The position numbers and the translations under genes are program-made. This document shows, piece by piece, positions 1 through 11,036 of a DNA stretch of 64,000 nucleotides. The notes under the pieces were generated by a model. It did no database searches, was not told where the DNA came from, and was given only the letters and a program-made list of their open reading frames with translations. Each line of letters opens with the position of its first letter. The stretch's first letter is position 1. The DNA comes from DATCZB01 sp035513215 (lineage in GTDB: Bacteria > Pseudomonadota > Gammaproteobacteria > Steroidobacterales > Rariloculaceae), in assembly GCA_035513215.1 (NCBI GenBank), contig DATKCK010000106.1:45978-109977 (forward strand). Reading direction: 5' to 3'.

Positions 1-101
1 GCCTGGTCCGGCCCGGTCCCGCGGAGCTCGAATCGAACCCGAGATCACGCAGCGCCCGGCTGCGCGTCGCCGAGAAGCTAGCCGGGGAGCCGGCCCGATG
101 A
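1..101 (+). CDS. rsmH: 16S rRNA (cytosine-1402-N4)-methyltransferase RsmH, 3' end only
   Basis: Only the last 32 codons are in the window; the reading frame enters at base 3 and stops at the TGA at 99-101. The tail reads NPRSRSARLRVAEK, which matches the conserved NPRARSAxLRxAEK ending of RsmH, the enzyme that methylates N4 of C1402 in 16S rRNA. The stop overlaps the ftsL start in an ATGA arrangement, the usual rsmH-ftsL junction of the dcw cluster. The body of the gene is outside the window, so nothing can be said about its active site. Confidence 0.85.
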   Translation, partial: LVRPGPAELESNPRSRSARLRVAEKLAGEPAR

Positions 102-379
102 GGCTCGCCATCCTGGAGATCATGCTTGCCGTAGTTTTGCTCGGCGGCATCGTCAGCACCGGCATGGCGCTCGTGTCGACGACCCACGAGTCGCGGCGAC
201 TGTTCCGCGAGGTCGAGCTGCTGCGGCGGGAGCAGGACCGCTTGCGAGACGAGTGGAGCGCGCTGACACTCGAGGTATCGCATCTTGCAGGCCACGCCCG
301 AATCGATGAGATCGCGCGCGATGAGCTCGGACTCGTCGAGCCCGATGCGGGCCGGCTCTACGTCGAGGTCGCCCCTTGA
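98..379 (+). CDS. ftsL: Cell division protein FtsL
   Basis: A 93-residue bitopic inner-membrane protein: short cytoplasmic start, one membrane segment at about residues 5-27, then a periplasmic coiled-coil region rich in E, L and R (about 32-65) and the LxLVxPxxG-like tail typical of FtsL. FtsL joins FtsB and FtsQ in the divisome subcomplex that activates FtsWI. Sequence conservation in FtsL is low, so the call rests on size, topology and its place between rsmH and ftsI. The ATG overlaps the rsmH stop, and its own TGA overlaps the TTG of ftsI by four bases, suggesting translational coupling. Confidence 0.88.
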   Translation: MRLAILEIMLAVVLLGGIVSTGMALVSTTHESRRLFREVELLRREQDRLRDEWSALTLEVSHLAGHARIDEIARDELGLVEPDAGRLYVEVAP

Positions 380-2115
380 ACCGCCGTCGCCACAAGGCGA
401 AGCCCGTCATGCCGGCGTGGCGTCCGAAGCTGCTGCTCGGGCTCTTCGCGCTCGTCGCCGTGACGCTCGAGGCACGTCTCGTCTGGCTGCAGCTCTTTCA
501 GGGGGACTTCCTCGCTGCCGAAGGCAATGAGCGTCAGCTGCGTGTCGTCGAGATGCCGGCCCACCGGGGCCTCCTGCTCGACCGACATGGCGAGCCGCTT
601 GCGGTCAGCACGCCGGTCGAAAGTTTGTTCGTCGATCCGCAAAGGGTCCCGCTCGATCGGATCGGCGAGCTTGCCCGGCCGCTCGGCCGCGATGCCGACG
701 TTCTCGAGCGCGAAATCACGAGCCGCCAGGATCGTGAATTCTACTGGCTCGCGCGTAGGCTCGCCCCGGGCGATGCCGCCGAGGTTCTCGATCTCGGTAT
801 CGAAGGCGTATCGACGCGACGCGAGTACAAGCGCTACTACCCGCAACACGAGGTCACCTGTCACCTTCTCGGCTTTACCGGCGACGAGGATATCGGTCAG
901 GAAGGGCTCGAATTCGCACTGGATGCTCGCCTGGCCGCCGAGCCCGGCAGCAAGCTCGTTCAGCGCGACCGGCGCGGCCGATACATTGCCGACGTCGAGG
1001 AGATCGACCCGCCGCGACCCGGGCGCGACATCCGCACCAGCATCGATCTGCGTCTGCAGTGGCCGGCCTATCGCGCGCTGAAGGCGGCCGTGCTTGCGAG
1101 CGAGGCGAGCTCCGGATCGCTCGTCGTGCTCGATGTCGAGACTGGCGAAGTGCTGGCGATGGTCAATCAGCCGACCTGCAACCCGAACGATCCTGGGCAG
1201 CGGGCCGAACCCTGGCGGTTCCGGAATCGTGCAATCACCGATCCGGTCGAGCCGGGATCGGCGATCAAGCCGCTGATTCTGGCCGCGGCGCTCGACTCCG
1301 GTTACACGCCGGAAACGCTGATCGATGTGCCGAAGGTCCTCTACGTCGCCGGGCAGGACGTGACGCGCGACGATAACGGGCCGCTCGGCGTCGTCACCGT
1401 CACCGAGATACTGGCGCGATCGAGCAGCGTTGGCATGGGTCTCATCGGGCTCGAGCTCGATCGCGCCGATATCTGGCGAACGCTCAAGGCTTTCGGAATC
1501 GGGGAATGGACCGGCAACGGCGAGTCGGTCGGCAACGTGCTCGGCAGGCTCGAGTCGCCCGGCAAGCTCGAGGACTACGAGCACTGGGGCCAGGTGGGGC
1601 AGGCGACGCTTTCGTACGGCTACCGGCTCTCGGTCACGTCGCTGCAGCTCGCCCGCGCCTACGCCGCGATCGGCTCGGGGGGCCTCCTCCCGCCCGTCTC
1701 GTTCGAAGCCCTGACCGAGCCGCCGAAGCGTGTCCGCGCGATCAGTCCCGAGATTGCGGCCGACCTCATGACGATGCTCGAGGCCGTTGTCTATTCCGAA
1801 GGCGCCACGGCGGCGCGCGCCGACATTCCGAACTATCGCAGTGCCGGCAAGACGGGCACCGCCCGCATGCTCGAAGCGGGCGAGTATTCGAACGACAAGT
1901 ATCGCGCGATCTTCGCCGGGCTCGCGCCGGCCAGCCGGCCGCGCTTCGTGGCCGTCGTCGTGATCAGCGACCCGCGCAGCGAGGCCTATCACGGCGGCGA
2001 CGTGGCCGCGCCGGTCTTCGCCAAGGTCATGAGCGCGGCGTTGCGGATCTACGGCATCGCGCCCGACGCGGCTGCCGAGCCGGTGCTGATCTCCCGCGCC
2101 GAGGATCCGCGATGA
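376..2115 (+). CDS. ftsI: Peptidoglycan D,D-transpeptidase FtsI (PBP3)
   Basis: A 579-residue class B penicillin-binding protein that cross-links septal peptidoglycan. A membrane anchor lies at about residues 15-35, followed by the PBP dimer domain and the transpeptidase domain. The nucleophile motif is S295-A-I-K298 and the third motif is K492-T-G. The second motif, normally S-x-N (SSN in Escherichia coli), reads S349-S-S351 here, so the usual Asn is Ser. Length is close to the family norm. The TTG start overlaps the ftsL stop, and the TGA overlaps the murE ATG. The identity is secure; the effect of the SxN change is unknown. Confidence 0.95.
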   Translation: MNRRRHKAKPVMPAWRPKLLLGLFALVAVTLEARLVWLQLFQGDFLAAEGNERQLRVVEMPAHRGLLLDRHGEPLAVSTPVESLFVDPQRVPLDRIGELARPLGRDADVLEREITSRQDREFYWLARRLAPGDAAEVLDLGIEGVSTRREYKRYYPQHEVTCHLLGFTGDEDIGQEGLEFALDARLAAEPGSKLVQRDRRGRYIADVEEIDPPRPGRDIRTSIDLRLQWPAYRALKAAVLASEASSGSLVVLDVETGEVLAMVNQPTCNPNDPGQRAEPWRFRNRAITDPVEPGSAIKPLILAAALDSGYTPETLIDVPKVLYVAGQDVTRDDNGPLGVVTVTEILARSSSVGMGLIGLELDRADIWRTLKAFGIGEWTGNGESVGNVLGRLESPGKLEDYEHWGQVGQATLSYGYRLSVTSLQLARAYAAIGSGGLLPPVSFEALTEPPKRVRAISPEIAADLMTMLEAVVYSEGATAARADIPNYRSAGKTGTARMLEAGEYSNDKYRAIFAGLAPASRPRFVAVVVISDPRSEAYHGGDVAAPVFAKVMSAALRIYGIAPDAAAEPVLISRAEDPR

Positions 2116-3583
2116 TGGCGGCGGTCGTCGCTGCGATGACGCTCGGCGAGCTTTTGGGATCCGCCGCCGGCGCGCATGAGCGTATCACCGTGACCGATCT
2201 CGTCAGCGACAGTCGCGAGGTCACACCCGGCGCTGCTTTCATTGCGCTCGCAGGCCACCGCAGTCACGGTCTCGACCATGCAGCCGAGGCGCTCGCTGCC
2301 GGCGCGAGCATCGTCGTCTACGAGCCGCCTGCCGGAGGCGTGGACGTGCCCGCGCCGTCGCTCGCCCTGCCCGGGCTGACGCGCAGGCTCGGTGAGCTCG
2401 GGCGAAAGTTCTATGGGCGCCGGCGCCCGCCCGACGGGCTCGTCGGGGTAACGGGCACGAACGGCAAGACCACGGTCGCATGGCTCATCGCCTCGGCCCT
2501 GACGACGCTCGGCGAGCCTTGCGCCTACCTCGGAACGCTCGGCTACGGCGTCGGCGGGGCGCTGAAGCCGCAGTCGCTGACGACGCCCGATTGCCTGAGC
2601 CTGCATCGGAAGCTCGCGGAGCTCGGCACGCCGCGAGCTGCGCTTGAAATCTCGTCGCACGCGATCGCGCAGGACCGCATCGCGGGTCTCGGCATCGAGG
2701 GCGCCGTATTCACGAACTTAAGCCACGATCATCTCGACTGGCACGGCTCGATGGGCGCCTATTTTGAGACCAAGGCGAAGCTCTTCGATCGCGACGGCTT
2801 GAAGTTCGCCGTCGTCAACTCGGGCGACGCCTACGGCCAAAAGCTCCTCGCCCGGATCGCACCGTCGGCGCGTCGCATATCGGTCAGGCTCGACGACACC
2901 GCCTCCGCTGATCTGACGGCTAGGTGCGAGAGCCGCGGATTCGCGGGGCAGATCCTGAACGTCTCTGGCAGCCGAGGCGTGGCCCGTATCGAGTCGCCGC
3001 TGATCGGCGAGTTCAATGCCGAGAACCTGATGCTTGCGTTTGCTGCGGCCGTTGCCGCCGGTCACGATTTCGAAAGGGCGGCCGCCGCGCTGTCCAAGGC
3101 CGCGGCGCCGCCCGGTCGCATGGAGGTCTTCGGCGGGCCGCCCGCTCGCCCGTGGGTGATCGTCGACTATGCGCACACGCCGGCCGCGCTGGCGCGCGCG
3201 CTCGCGGCGGCCGTGGCCATGAAATCGGGCGATCTGACCTGCGTTTTCGGCTGCGGCGGCGACCGCGATCGTGACAAGCGAGCGCCGATGGGCCGGGCCG
3301 CGGCCGACAACGCCGATCACATCGTGCTGACCGACGACAATCCTAGAGGCGAGGATCCGGCCGCGATCGTCGCCGCCATCGCGGCCGGAGCCGCCGGCCA
3401 CCGGGACGTTCGGATCGAGCACGCCAGAGATCTTGCCATCGAAGGCGCCATCCGCCGCGCGCGACCGGGCGACGTCGTCCTCGTCGCGGGCAAAGGCCAC
3501 GAGACGCGGCAGCTCGCGCGGGGTGAATCGCGGCCGTTCGACGACAGGGCCGTGGTTCGAAGCGTTCTGGAGGGCGGGGGTTG

Positions 3584-3584
<1 letters not shown>
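2112..3584 (+). CDS. murE: UDP-MurNAc-L-Ala-D-Glu:meso-diaminopimelate ligase MurE
   Basis: A 490-residue cytoplasmic ATP-dependent Mur ligase that adds the third residue of the peptidoglycan stem peptide. The P-loop GTNGKTT sits near residues 114-120, the Mur central domain follows, and the C-terminal domain carries DNPRGEDP (about residue 408), the DNPR signature of enzymes that use meso-diaminopimelate rather than lysine. This indicates a Gram-negative type stem peptide. The frame stays open far upstream inside ftsI, but the ATG overlapping the ftsI stop gives the normal length, so I place the start there. A second ATG follows immediately. Confidence 0.95.
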
Positions 3585-4938
<1,354 letters not shown>

Positions 4939-4945
<7 letters not shown>

Positions 4946-6027
4946 TGCTCCTGTCGGAATACCTCACGCAGTTCTATTCGGGGTTCAACGTCTTCAGCTA
5001 TCAGACGATGCGCGCGATTCTCGGCGCCCTCACGGCTCTGGTCCTGTCGCTCGCGCTCGGGCCCTACCTGATTAGCCGGCTCTCGAAGGGCCACGTCGGA
5101 CAGCAAGTCCGCGAGATCGGTCCGGCATCCCATCTGCCGAAGGCCGGCACGCCGACGATGGGCGGCGCGCTGATTCTGATTGCGATAGCCGTCAGCACGC
5201 TGCTCTGGGCGGATCTTAACAATCGATTCGTCTGGATCGTGCTCGGTGTGACGATGATTTTCGGTCTCATCGGGTTTGTCGATGACTACAAGAAGCTTAG
5301 GGTCCGAAACTCGGAGGGCTTAAGCCCGCGAACGAAATTCTTCTGGCAATCGATTGCGGCGCTCGCTGCGGCCCTGCTGCTCTACTACACGGCCGACGAC
5401 CCGCTCGTCGAGCACGCGCTGCTGATTCCCTATTTCCCCAGTCTCCTCGTGCCGTTGAGCATGTTCTTCTACGTTGCGTTCGTCTATTTCGTCATCGTCG
5501 GGAGCTCCAATGGAGTCAACCTGACCGACGGGCTCGATGGCCTCGCGATCATGCCCGCCGTGCTCGTCGGCGGCGCGCTCGGTCTTTTCGCCTGGGTTTC
5601 GGGCAACGTCAACGTTTCCGAATATCTCGACATCCCCTATATCGCGGGGGCGGGCGAGATGCTGATTTTCTGTGCGGCCCTGGCTGGCGCCGGCCTGGGC
5701 TTCTTGTGGTTCAACACGTATCCCGCGCAGGTCTTCATGGGCGACGTCGGTGCGCTTGCACTTGGCGCCGCTCTCGGCCTCGTGGCGGTCGTGGCGCGGC
5801 AGGAACTGGTATTGCTCATCATGGGCGGTGTATTCGTCGTCGAAACCGTCTCGGTCATTATCCAGGTTGCCTCGTACAAGATGACGGGCCGGCGCATTTT
5901 TCGGATGGCCCCGCTGCACCATCACTTCGAGCTCAAGGGCTGGGCAGAGCCGAAGGTTATCGTCCGATTCTGGATCATCACGGTCATTCTCGTGCTGGTC
6001 GGCCTCGCGAGCCTCAAGGTTCGCTGA
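4939..6027 (+). CDS. mraY: Phospho-MurNAc-pentapeptide transferase MraY
   Basis: A 362-residue polytopic inner-membrane enzyme that moves phospho-MurNAc-pentapeptide to undecaprenyl phosphate, forming lipid I. About ten hydrophobic segments are visible. Family signatures are FVDDYKKL near residue 115, SSNGVNLTDGLDGL near 191 and the histidine cluster PLHHHFELKGW near 325. The start MLMLLSEYL followed by YSGFNVFSY matches the family N-terminus, so the first ATG is preferred although it overlaps murF by seven bases. The stop overlaps the murD ATG (TGATG). Confidence 0.96.
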
Positions 6028-7385
6028 TGGCCGCGGTCATGAATGCAACCGGCAAGACATCGGCCCGCTATACGCTCGTCGTCGGTCTCGGCGCGAGCGG
6101 CCTCGCCGCGGCCCGCTATCTGTGCGCTCAGGGAGAGCCGGTGCTCGTGATCGACAGTCGCCTGGCGCCTCCGGGGCTCGAGGCGCTCGCCCGCGAGCAA
6201 GCCAGGGTCAGGATCGAGCTCGGGACGCTCGACCCGAAGTGGCTCGCCGGCGCCACGCGCATCGTGCTGTCCCCGGGTCTCTCGGTCGACCTGCCATTGA
6301 TGGCGGAGGCGCGAAGCCGCGGCATCGAAATCGTCGGCGAGCTCGAGCTGTTCGCCCGGGCCGCGGTCGCGCCGGTGATCGCGGTAACGGGTTCGAACGG
6401 CAAGAGCACGGTAACGAGCCTGGTTGCCGCCTTGCTGAAGGCTGAAGGGTTCGACGCGCCCGCGGGCGGGAATCTCGGTCCGCCCGCGCTCGAGTTGCTG
6501 GAGCATCGGGACGTCGATGCCTACGTCGTCGAGATCTCGAGCTTTCAGCTCGAGACGGTTCGTTCTATGAAGCCGGCGGCCGCGGCGCTGCTCAATGTTT
6601 CAGCCGATCACATCGACCGGCACGGCAGTCTCGATCGCTACGCATCGCTGAAGGGCTCGTTGCTCACGTCCGCCCGACGCGCGATCGTCAACTGGGACGA
6701 CCCGATCGTTCGCGAGCTGGCGCCGCGCGGCGGCGAAACGATCGCCTTTTCCGTCGTGGAGCCCCTGGCTGACGGCTGGTCGGTCGTCGAGAAGTCGGGT
6801 GAGCGGTGGCTTGCGCGAAGACTCGAGCCCCTGATCCGAAGCGTGGATCTCGGGCTTCCCGGCAGAACCGGCGAGGCCAACTCCCTTGCGGCGCTGGCGC
6901 TCGCCGATTGCCTGGGCGGCGATCTCGCGCCTGCGGTTGCGGCGCTTGCCCGGTTTCGTGGCTTGCCGCACCGGCTCCAGCTCGTGCGCGAGCTTAACGG
7001 AGTGAGCTATGTCAACGACTCCAAGGGCACGAACGTGGGCGCGACGGTCGCGGCGCTTGCAGGCAGCGACAGCCCGACGGTGTTGATCGCCGGCGGTCAG
7101 TCGAAAGGCGCCGACTTTCGGCCGCTCGCCGACGCGCTCGAAGGACGCGTCAAGGCCGTCATCCTGATCGGCGAGGCGGCGGGCGAGCTCGGGTCGCTCC
7201 TTCAGGGCCGCGCACGGGTCGTCCGAGCGGAGAGTCTCGACGTCGCGGTCGAAAAGGCTGCCGCAATCGCCGAGCCCGGCGACCGCGTGTTGCTGTCGCC
7301 GGCCTGCGCCAGTCAGGACATGTTCGTCGACTACAGGGATCGCGGTGATGCTTTCGCGCGCGCCGTCCGAGGGTTGCCGGAATGA
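6027..7385 (+). CDS. murD: UDP-MurNAc-L-alanine:D-glutamate ligase MurD
   Basis: A 452-residue cytoplasmic Mur ligase that adds D-glutamate. The N-terminal Rossmann-like domain begins with VVGLGASGLAAARYL (about 16-30), the P-loop is VTGSNGKSTVTSL near residue 120, and the C-terminal domain contains YVNDSKGTN. The start chosen is the ATG in a TGATG overlap with mraY; the frame is open further upstream but only as a shadow inside mraY. The TGA overlaps the ftsW ATG. Confidence 0.95.
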   Translation: MAAVMNATGKTSARYTLVVGLGASGLAAARYLCAQGEPVLVIDSRLAPPGLEALAREQARVRIELGTLDPKWLAGATRIVLSPGLSVDLPLMAEARSRGIEIVGELELFARAAVAPVIAVTGSNGKSTVTSLVAALLKAEGFDAPAGGNLGPPALELLEHRDVDAYVVEISSFQLETVRSMKPAAAALLNVSADHIDRHGSLDRYASLKGSLLTSARRAIVNWDDPIVRELAPRGGETIAFSVVEPLADGWSVVEKSGERWLARRLEPLIRSVDLGLPGRTGEANSLAALALADCLGGDLAPAVAALARFRGLPHRLQLVRELNGVSYVNDSKGTNVGATVAALAGSDSPTVLIAGGQSKGADFRPLADALEGRVKAVILIGEAAGELGSLLQGRARVVRAESLDVAVEKAAAIAEPGDRVLLSPACASQDMFVDYRDRGDAFARAVRGLPE

Positions 7386-8533
7386 CCGTCTCTCTCAGAG
7401 CGCCGGCCCCGCCCGATCCGGTGCTGGTCGGCACGTCGCTCGCGCTGATCGGCATCGGCGCGATCATGGCGGGCTCGGCATCGATCGGCGTGGCTGACGA
7501 AGATGTCGGCGAGCCGCTGTTTTTTTTCGTGCAGCATCTCGGGGCGCTCGCGATCGGCCTGGCCGGAATGCTGCTTGCGATCAAGACGCCGTTGGAATGG
7601 TGGCACCGTCTCGCGAGCCTGATGCTGGCCGGCGCTTTCGCCGTACTGATTCTGGTGCTGTTGCCCGGTATCGGCGACACGGTCAACGGCGCCAGGCGAT
7701 GGCTCGACATCGGCCCGATCGGATTCCAGGCGTCGGAGCTCGCCCGGTTCATGCTCCTTATGTATCTCGCAAGCTATGGCGTGCGCCATCGCGAGGCGCT
7801 CGCTTCGGGTCTTGCCGGATTCCTGCGACCGATGGTGCTCGTCGGCCTCGCCTCGCTGCTGCTATTGCTCGAACCGGATTTCGGAGCCACCGCCGTTCTG
7901 ATCGCGACGAGCCTCGGGCTTTTGTTCGTCGCCGGCGCGAGGCTGCGCGACCTCAGTGCCGCCGCGCTGGCGGCGGGCGCGACATTCGCGGCGCTGATCT
8001 GGTTCGAGCCGTATCGACTCGATCGTCTACTGTCATGGCTCAACCCCTGGGAAGACGCGCTCGACAGCGGATACCAGCTCGTCAACTCGTTCATCGCGAT
8101 CGGCAGCGGTACCTGGTTCGGCGTCGGTCTCGGTCAGGGCGTGCAGAAAATGCACTACCTGCCGGAGCCGCACACCGATTTCGTGTTCGCCGTGCTGGCC
8201 GAAGAGGTCGGACTGGTCGGCGCCACGGTCGTTATCATTCTGTTCTCGATCCTCGTCTTTCGCGCCTTCGAGCTTGGCCGGCGGGCGCTGGCCGCCGAGC
8301 AGACCTTCAACGCGCTGCTTGCGATCGGTATCGGTTTGTCGCTCGGTTTGCAGGCAGCGATCAGCATCGGTGTCAACACGGGCCTGCTGCCGACCAAGGG
8401 ACTGACCTTGCCTCTGATCAGTTTCGGCCGGACCAGCATCGTCGTGACATTGTTCGCGCTCGGTCTCCTGCTGCGAGTGGCACGCGAAATCGAGAATCCG
8501 CCGCTGCCGCGACGCGAGAGGGCCGAAGCATGA
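7382..8533 (+). CDS. ftsW: Peptidoglycan glycosyltransferase FtsW
   Basis: A 383-residue SEDS-family polytopic inner-membrane protein with about ten hydrophobic segments. FtsW polymerises lipid II at the septum together with FtsI. Recognisable SEDS signatures include GARRWLDIGPIGFQASELA near residue 104, the acidic PDFGATAV near 162 and PEPHTDFVFAVLAEE near 262 (the catalytic-loop region), then NTGLLPTKGLTLPLIS near 335. Start and stop overlap murD and murG by four bases each. Confidence 0.95.
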   Translation: MTVSLRAPAPPDPVLVGTSLALIGIGAIMAGSASIGVADEDVGEPLFFFVQHLGALAIGLAGMLLAIKTPLEWWHRLASLMLAGAFAVLILVLLPGIGDTVNGARRWLDIGPIGFQASELARFMLLMYLASYGVRHREALASGLAGFLRPMVLVGLASLLLLLEPDFGATAVLIATSLGLLFVAGARLRDLSAAALAAGATFAALIWFEPYRLDRLLSWLNPWEDALDSGYQLVNSFIAIGSGTWFGVGLGQGVQKMHYLPEPHTDFVFAVLAEEVGLVGATVVIILFSILVFRAFELGRRALAAEQTFNALLAIGIGLSLGLQAAISIGVNTGLLPTKGLTLPLISFGRTSIVVTLFALGLLLRVAREIENPPLPRRERAEA

Positions 8534-9615
8534 GCGCCGCGCCGATTCTGATCATGGCCGGCGGAACCGGAGGCCACGTGTTCCCGGGGCTCGCCGTCGC
8601 AGAGGCGCTGCTGGCGCGCAATCAGTCCGTGGTCTGGCTCGGCACGCGGCGCGGACTCGAGGCCGAGCTCGTGCCCGCGCGCGAAATCGACATCGAGTGG
8701 ATATCGATTGCGGGCGTGCGCGGCCGCGGCTTCGGCGCCTGGATCGTTGCACCGTTCAAGATCGTCTGGGCGATGTTTCAGGCGCTCGCCGTGATGGTTC
8801 GTCGTCGGCCGGGCGCCGTGCTCGGTCTCGGCGGCTTCGTGGCGGGGCCTGGAGGCATCGCCGCCTGGCTCGCGCGAAAGCCGCTCGTGATTCACGAGCA
8901 AAACGCCGTTGCCGGCACGACGAACCGGCTGCTTGCGCGATTCGCAAGCCGCGTCTTCGAAGCGTTTGCCAACAGCTTTCCGGCGAGCGCGCAGGCGATC
9001 GAGATCGGCAACCCCGTGCGGGCATCGATTCTCGCTCGAAGGCACGAGACGTCGGACCTGACGACGGCCGATCGTCCCGTGCATCTGCTCGTTCTCGGCG
9101 GCAGCCAGGGCGCGCTCGCGCTGAACCGGGCCGTGCCCGCCGCCATTGCGCGGCTTCGAGCAGACCTCAAGCCTACGATTCGGCATCAGGCCGGCCGCAG
9201 CCTCGAGGCAGCCGAGCAGGCTTACCGCATGGCCGGGGTCGAGTCCGAGAGCGTTGCCTTCATCGACGACATGGCCGAAGCCTATGCCTGGGCGGACATC
9301 GTCGTCGCGCGCGCCGGCGCATTGACGCTGTCCGAGCTTGCGGCGGCGGGCGTCGGTGCGATCCTCGTGCCGTTCCCGCATGCGATCGACGATCATCAAC
9401 GCAAGAATGCCGAGGTTTTCGCGGCCGCCGGCGCCGCGCTGATCGTGCCGCAGGACGAGCTCGAAGCCGAGCCGCTGGCGGCGGAGCTCACGCGCCTCTT
9501 CGCTGACCGCGCCGAGCTCGTGGCGATGGGGAAACGCTGCCGATCGCTCGCGCGACCCGACGCGGCGCGCGTGCTCGCCGACGCCTGCATAGATCTTGCC
9601 GGAGCGCGGCCATGA
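8530..9615 (+). CDS. murG: UDP-GlcNAc:MurNAc-(pentapeptide)-pyrophosphoryl-undecaprenol GlcNAc transferase MurG
   Basis: A 361-residue GT28 (GT-B fold) glycosyltransferase on the cytoplasmic face of the membrane that turns lipid I into lipid II. The donor/acceptor loop MAGGTGGHVFPGLAVA is at residues 9-24, GLGGFVAGPGG near residue 98, HEQNAVAG near 120 and LGGSQGALALN near 191. The ATG overlaps the ftsW stop in an ATGA arrangement. Length is typical. Confidence 0.96.
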   Translation: MSAAPILIMAGGTGGHVFPGLAVAEALLARNQSVVWLGTRRGLEAELVPAREIDIEWISIAGVRGRGFGAWIVAPFKIVWAMFQALAVMVRRRPGAVLGLGGFVAGPGGIAAWLARKPLVIHEQNAVAGTTNRLLARFASRVFEAFANSFPASAQAIEIGNPVRASILARRHETSDLTTADRPVHLLVLGGSQGALALNRAVPAAIARLRADLKPTIRHQAGRSLEAAEQAYRMAGVESESVAFIDDMAEAYAWADIVVARAGALTLSELAAAGVGAILVPFPHAIDDHQRKNAEVFAAAGAALIVPQDELEAEPLAAELTRLFADRAELVAMGKRCRSLARPDAARVLADACIDLAGARP

Positions 9616-11036
9616 ACGAGCGCATGGGCAACATTCAGACCATTCACTTCGTCGGCATCGGCGGCGTTGGCATGGCCGGCATCGCCGAGGTCCTGATCAG
9701 TCTCGGCTACCGCGTTCAGGGCTCCGACCTGAAGGCCGGCAACGCAACGGCCAGGCTCGAAAGGCTCGGGGCCGACATCGCGATCGGCCATCGATCCGAG
9801 AATCTCGCCTCGGCCGACGTCGTCGTCGTCTCGAGCGCCGTGTCCGCCGATAACCCGGAAGTCGTTGCCGCGCAAACGGCGAGGATTCCCGTCGTTCGCC
9901 GCGCTCAGATGCTCGCCGAGCTCATGCGCTTTCGCTACGGCATCGCTGTTGCCGGCACCCACGGCAAGACCACGACCACGAGTCTCGTTGCGAGCATTCT
10001 CGCGGAGGGCGGTCTCGATCCGACATTCGTGATCGGCGGGCGGCTCGCGAGCGTCGATGCCAATGCGCGCCTCGGTGCCGGACGCTACCTCGTCGCCGAA
10101 GCCGACGAGAGCGATGCTTCGTTCCTTCATCTGCAACCGATGATCTCGGTCGTCACGAACATCGATGCCGATCATCTGGTCGCCTACGGCGGTGAGATCG
10201 CAAAGCTCAAGCAGGGGTTCCTCGAGTTCCTGCACAACCTTCCCTTCTATGGGCTCGCCGTCATGTGCAGCGATGACGACAATACGCGCGAGCTGATCCC
10301 CGACGTCGGCAGGCGCGTCGTCAGCTACGGCTTCGGCGAGCACGACGATGCTCGCGTCGAGGTGCTCGAGGCCCGCGGGCTCACGACGACGTTTCGGATT
10401 CACCACAACGGGCTCCCCGCAGCCGAGACCTTCGATCTGAACCTCCCGGGCCGGCACAATGTTCTGAACGCCACGGCCGCGATCTCGGTGGCCGTCGAGC
10501 TCGGTGTCGATATCGACGCGATCAGGCGCGCTCTGGCCGGATTCTCGGGTATCGATCGGCGTCTCCAGGTGTTGGGAGAAGTCGACACGCGGGCCGGCTC
10601 CGTCCTCTTCGCCGACGATTACGGTCACCATCCGACCGAGATTGCGGCCACGCTCGCGGCCGCTGGCGATGCCTGGCCCGGGCGGCGGCTCGTCGTCGTA
10701 TTCCAGCCGCATCGCTATACGAGAACGCATGAGCTGTTCGACGAGTTCGCCCGGGTCCTGTCGACCTGCGACGCGCTCGTGTTGTTGCCGGTCTATCCGG
10801 CAGGCGAGCAGCCGATCACGGGGGCGGACAGCAAGAGTCTGGCACGCGCCATCCGCGCGCGCGGATCGGTCGAGCCCGTGCTCGTCGATGAGCTCGACGG
10901 CCTGCCCGACGTGCTCGGCAACATCGTCAAGGCCAACGACGTCGTGCTGACGCTCGGTGCCGGGAGCATCGGGTCCGTCGCGTCCGGGCTCGTCGATGCG
11001 ATGCGCGCGCGCCGCCCGGTCGGAGTCAAGGCGTGA
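9612..11036 (+). CDS. murC: UDP-N-acetylmuramate:L-alanine ligase MurC
   Basis: A 474-residue cytoplasmic ligase that adds the first stem-peptide residue to UDP-MurNAc. The Rossmann motif HFVGIGGVGMAGIAEVL lies at about residues 12-28, the P-loop AGTHGKTTTTSL near 115, and the C-terminal FQPHRYTRT near 366 is diagnostic for MurC. The ATG overlaps the murG stop, and the stop overlaps the GTG of murB. Confidence 0.96.
   Translation: MNERMGNIQTIHFVGIGGVGMAGIAEVLISLGYRVQGSDLKAGNATARLERLGADIAIGHRSENLASADVVVVSSAVSADNPEVVAAQTARIPVVRRAQMLAELMRFRYGIAVAGTHGKTTTTSLVASILAEGGLDPTFVIGGRLASVDANARLGAGRYLVAEADESDASFLHLQPMISVVTNIDADHLVAYGGEIAKLKQGFLEFLHNLPFYGLAVMCSDDDNTRELIPDVGRRVVSYGFGEHDDARVEVLEARGLTTTFRIHHNGLPAAETFDLNLPGRHNVLNATAAISVAVELGVDIDAIRRALAGFSGIDRRLQVLGEVDTRAGSVLFADDYGHHPTEIAATLAAAGDAWPGRRLVVVFQPHRYTRTHELFDEFARVLSTCDALVLLPVYPAGEQPITGADSKSLARAIRARGSVEPVLVDELDGLPDVLGNIVKANDVVLTLGAGSIGSVASGLVDAMRARRPVGVKA

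Noticed and set aside
358..1992. Long open frame on the minus strand opposite ftsI (544 codons)
   Set aside because: It is fully antisense to a certain gene, has no family signature, and is rich in R, D, E and G as expected from reading GC-rich codons backwards.
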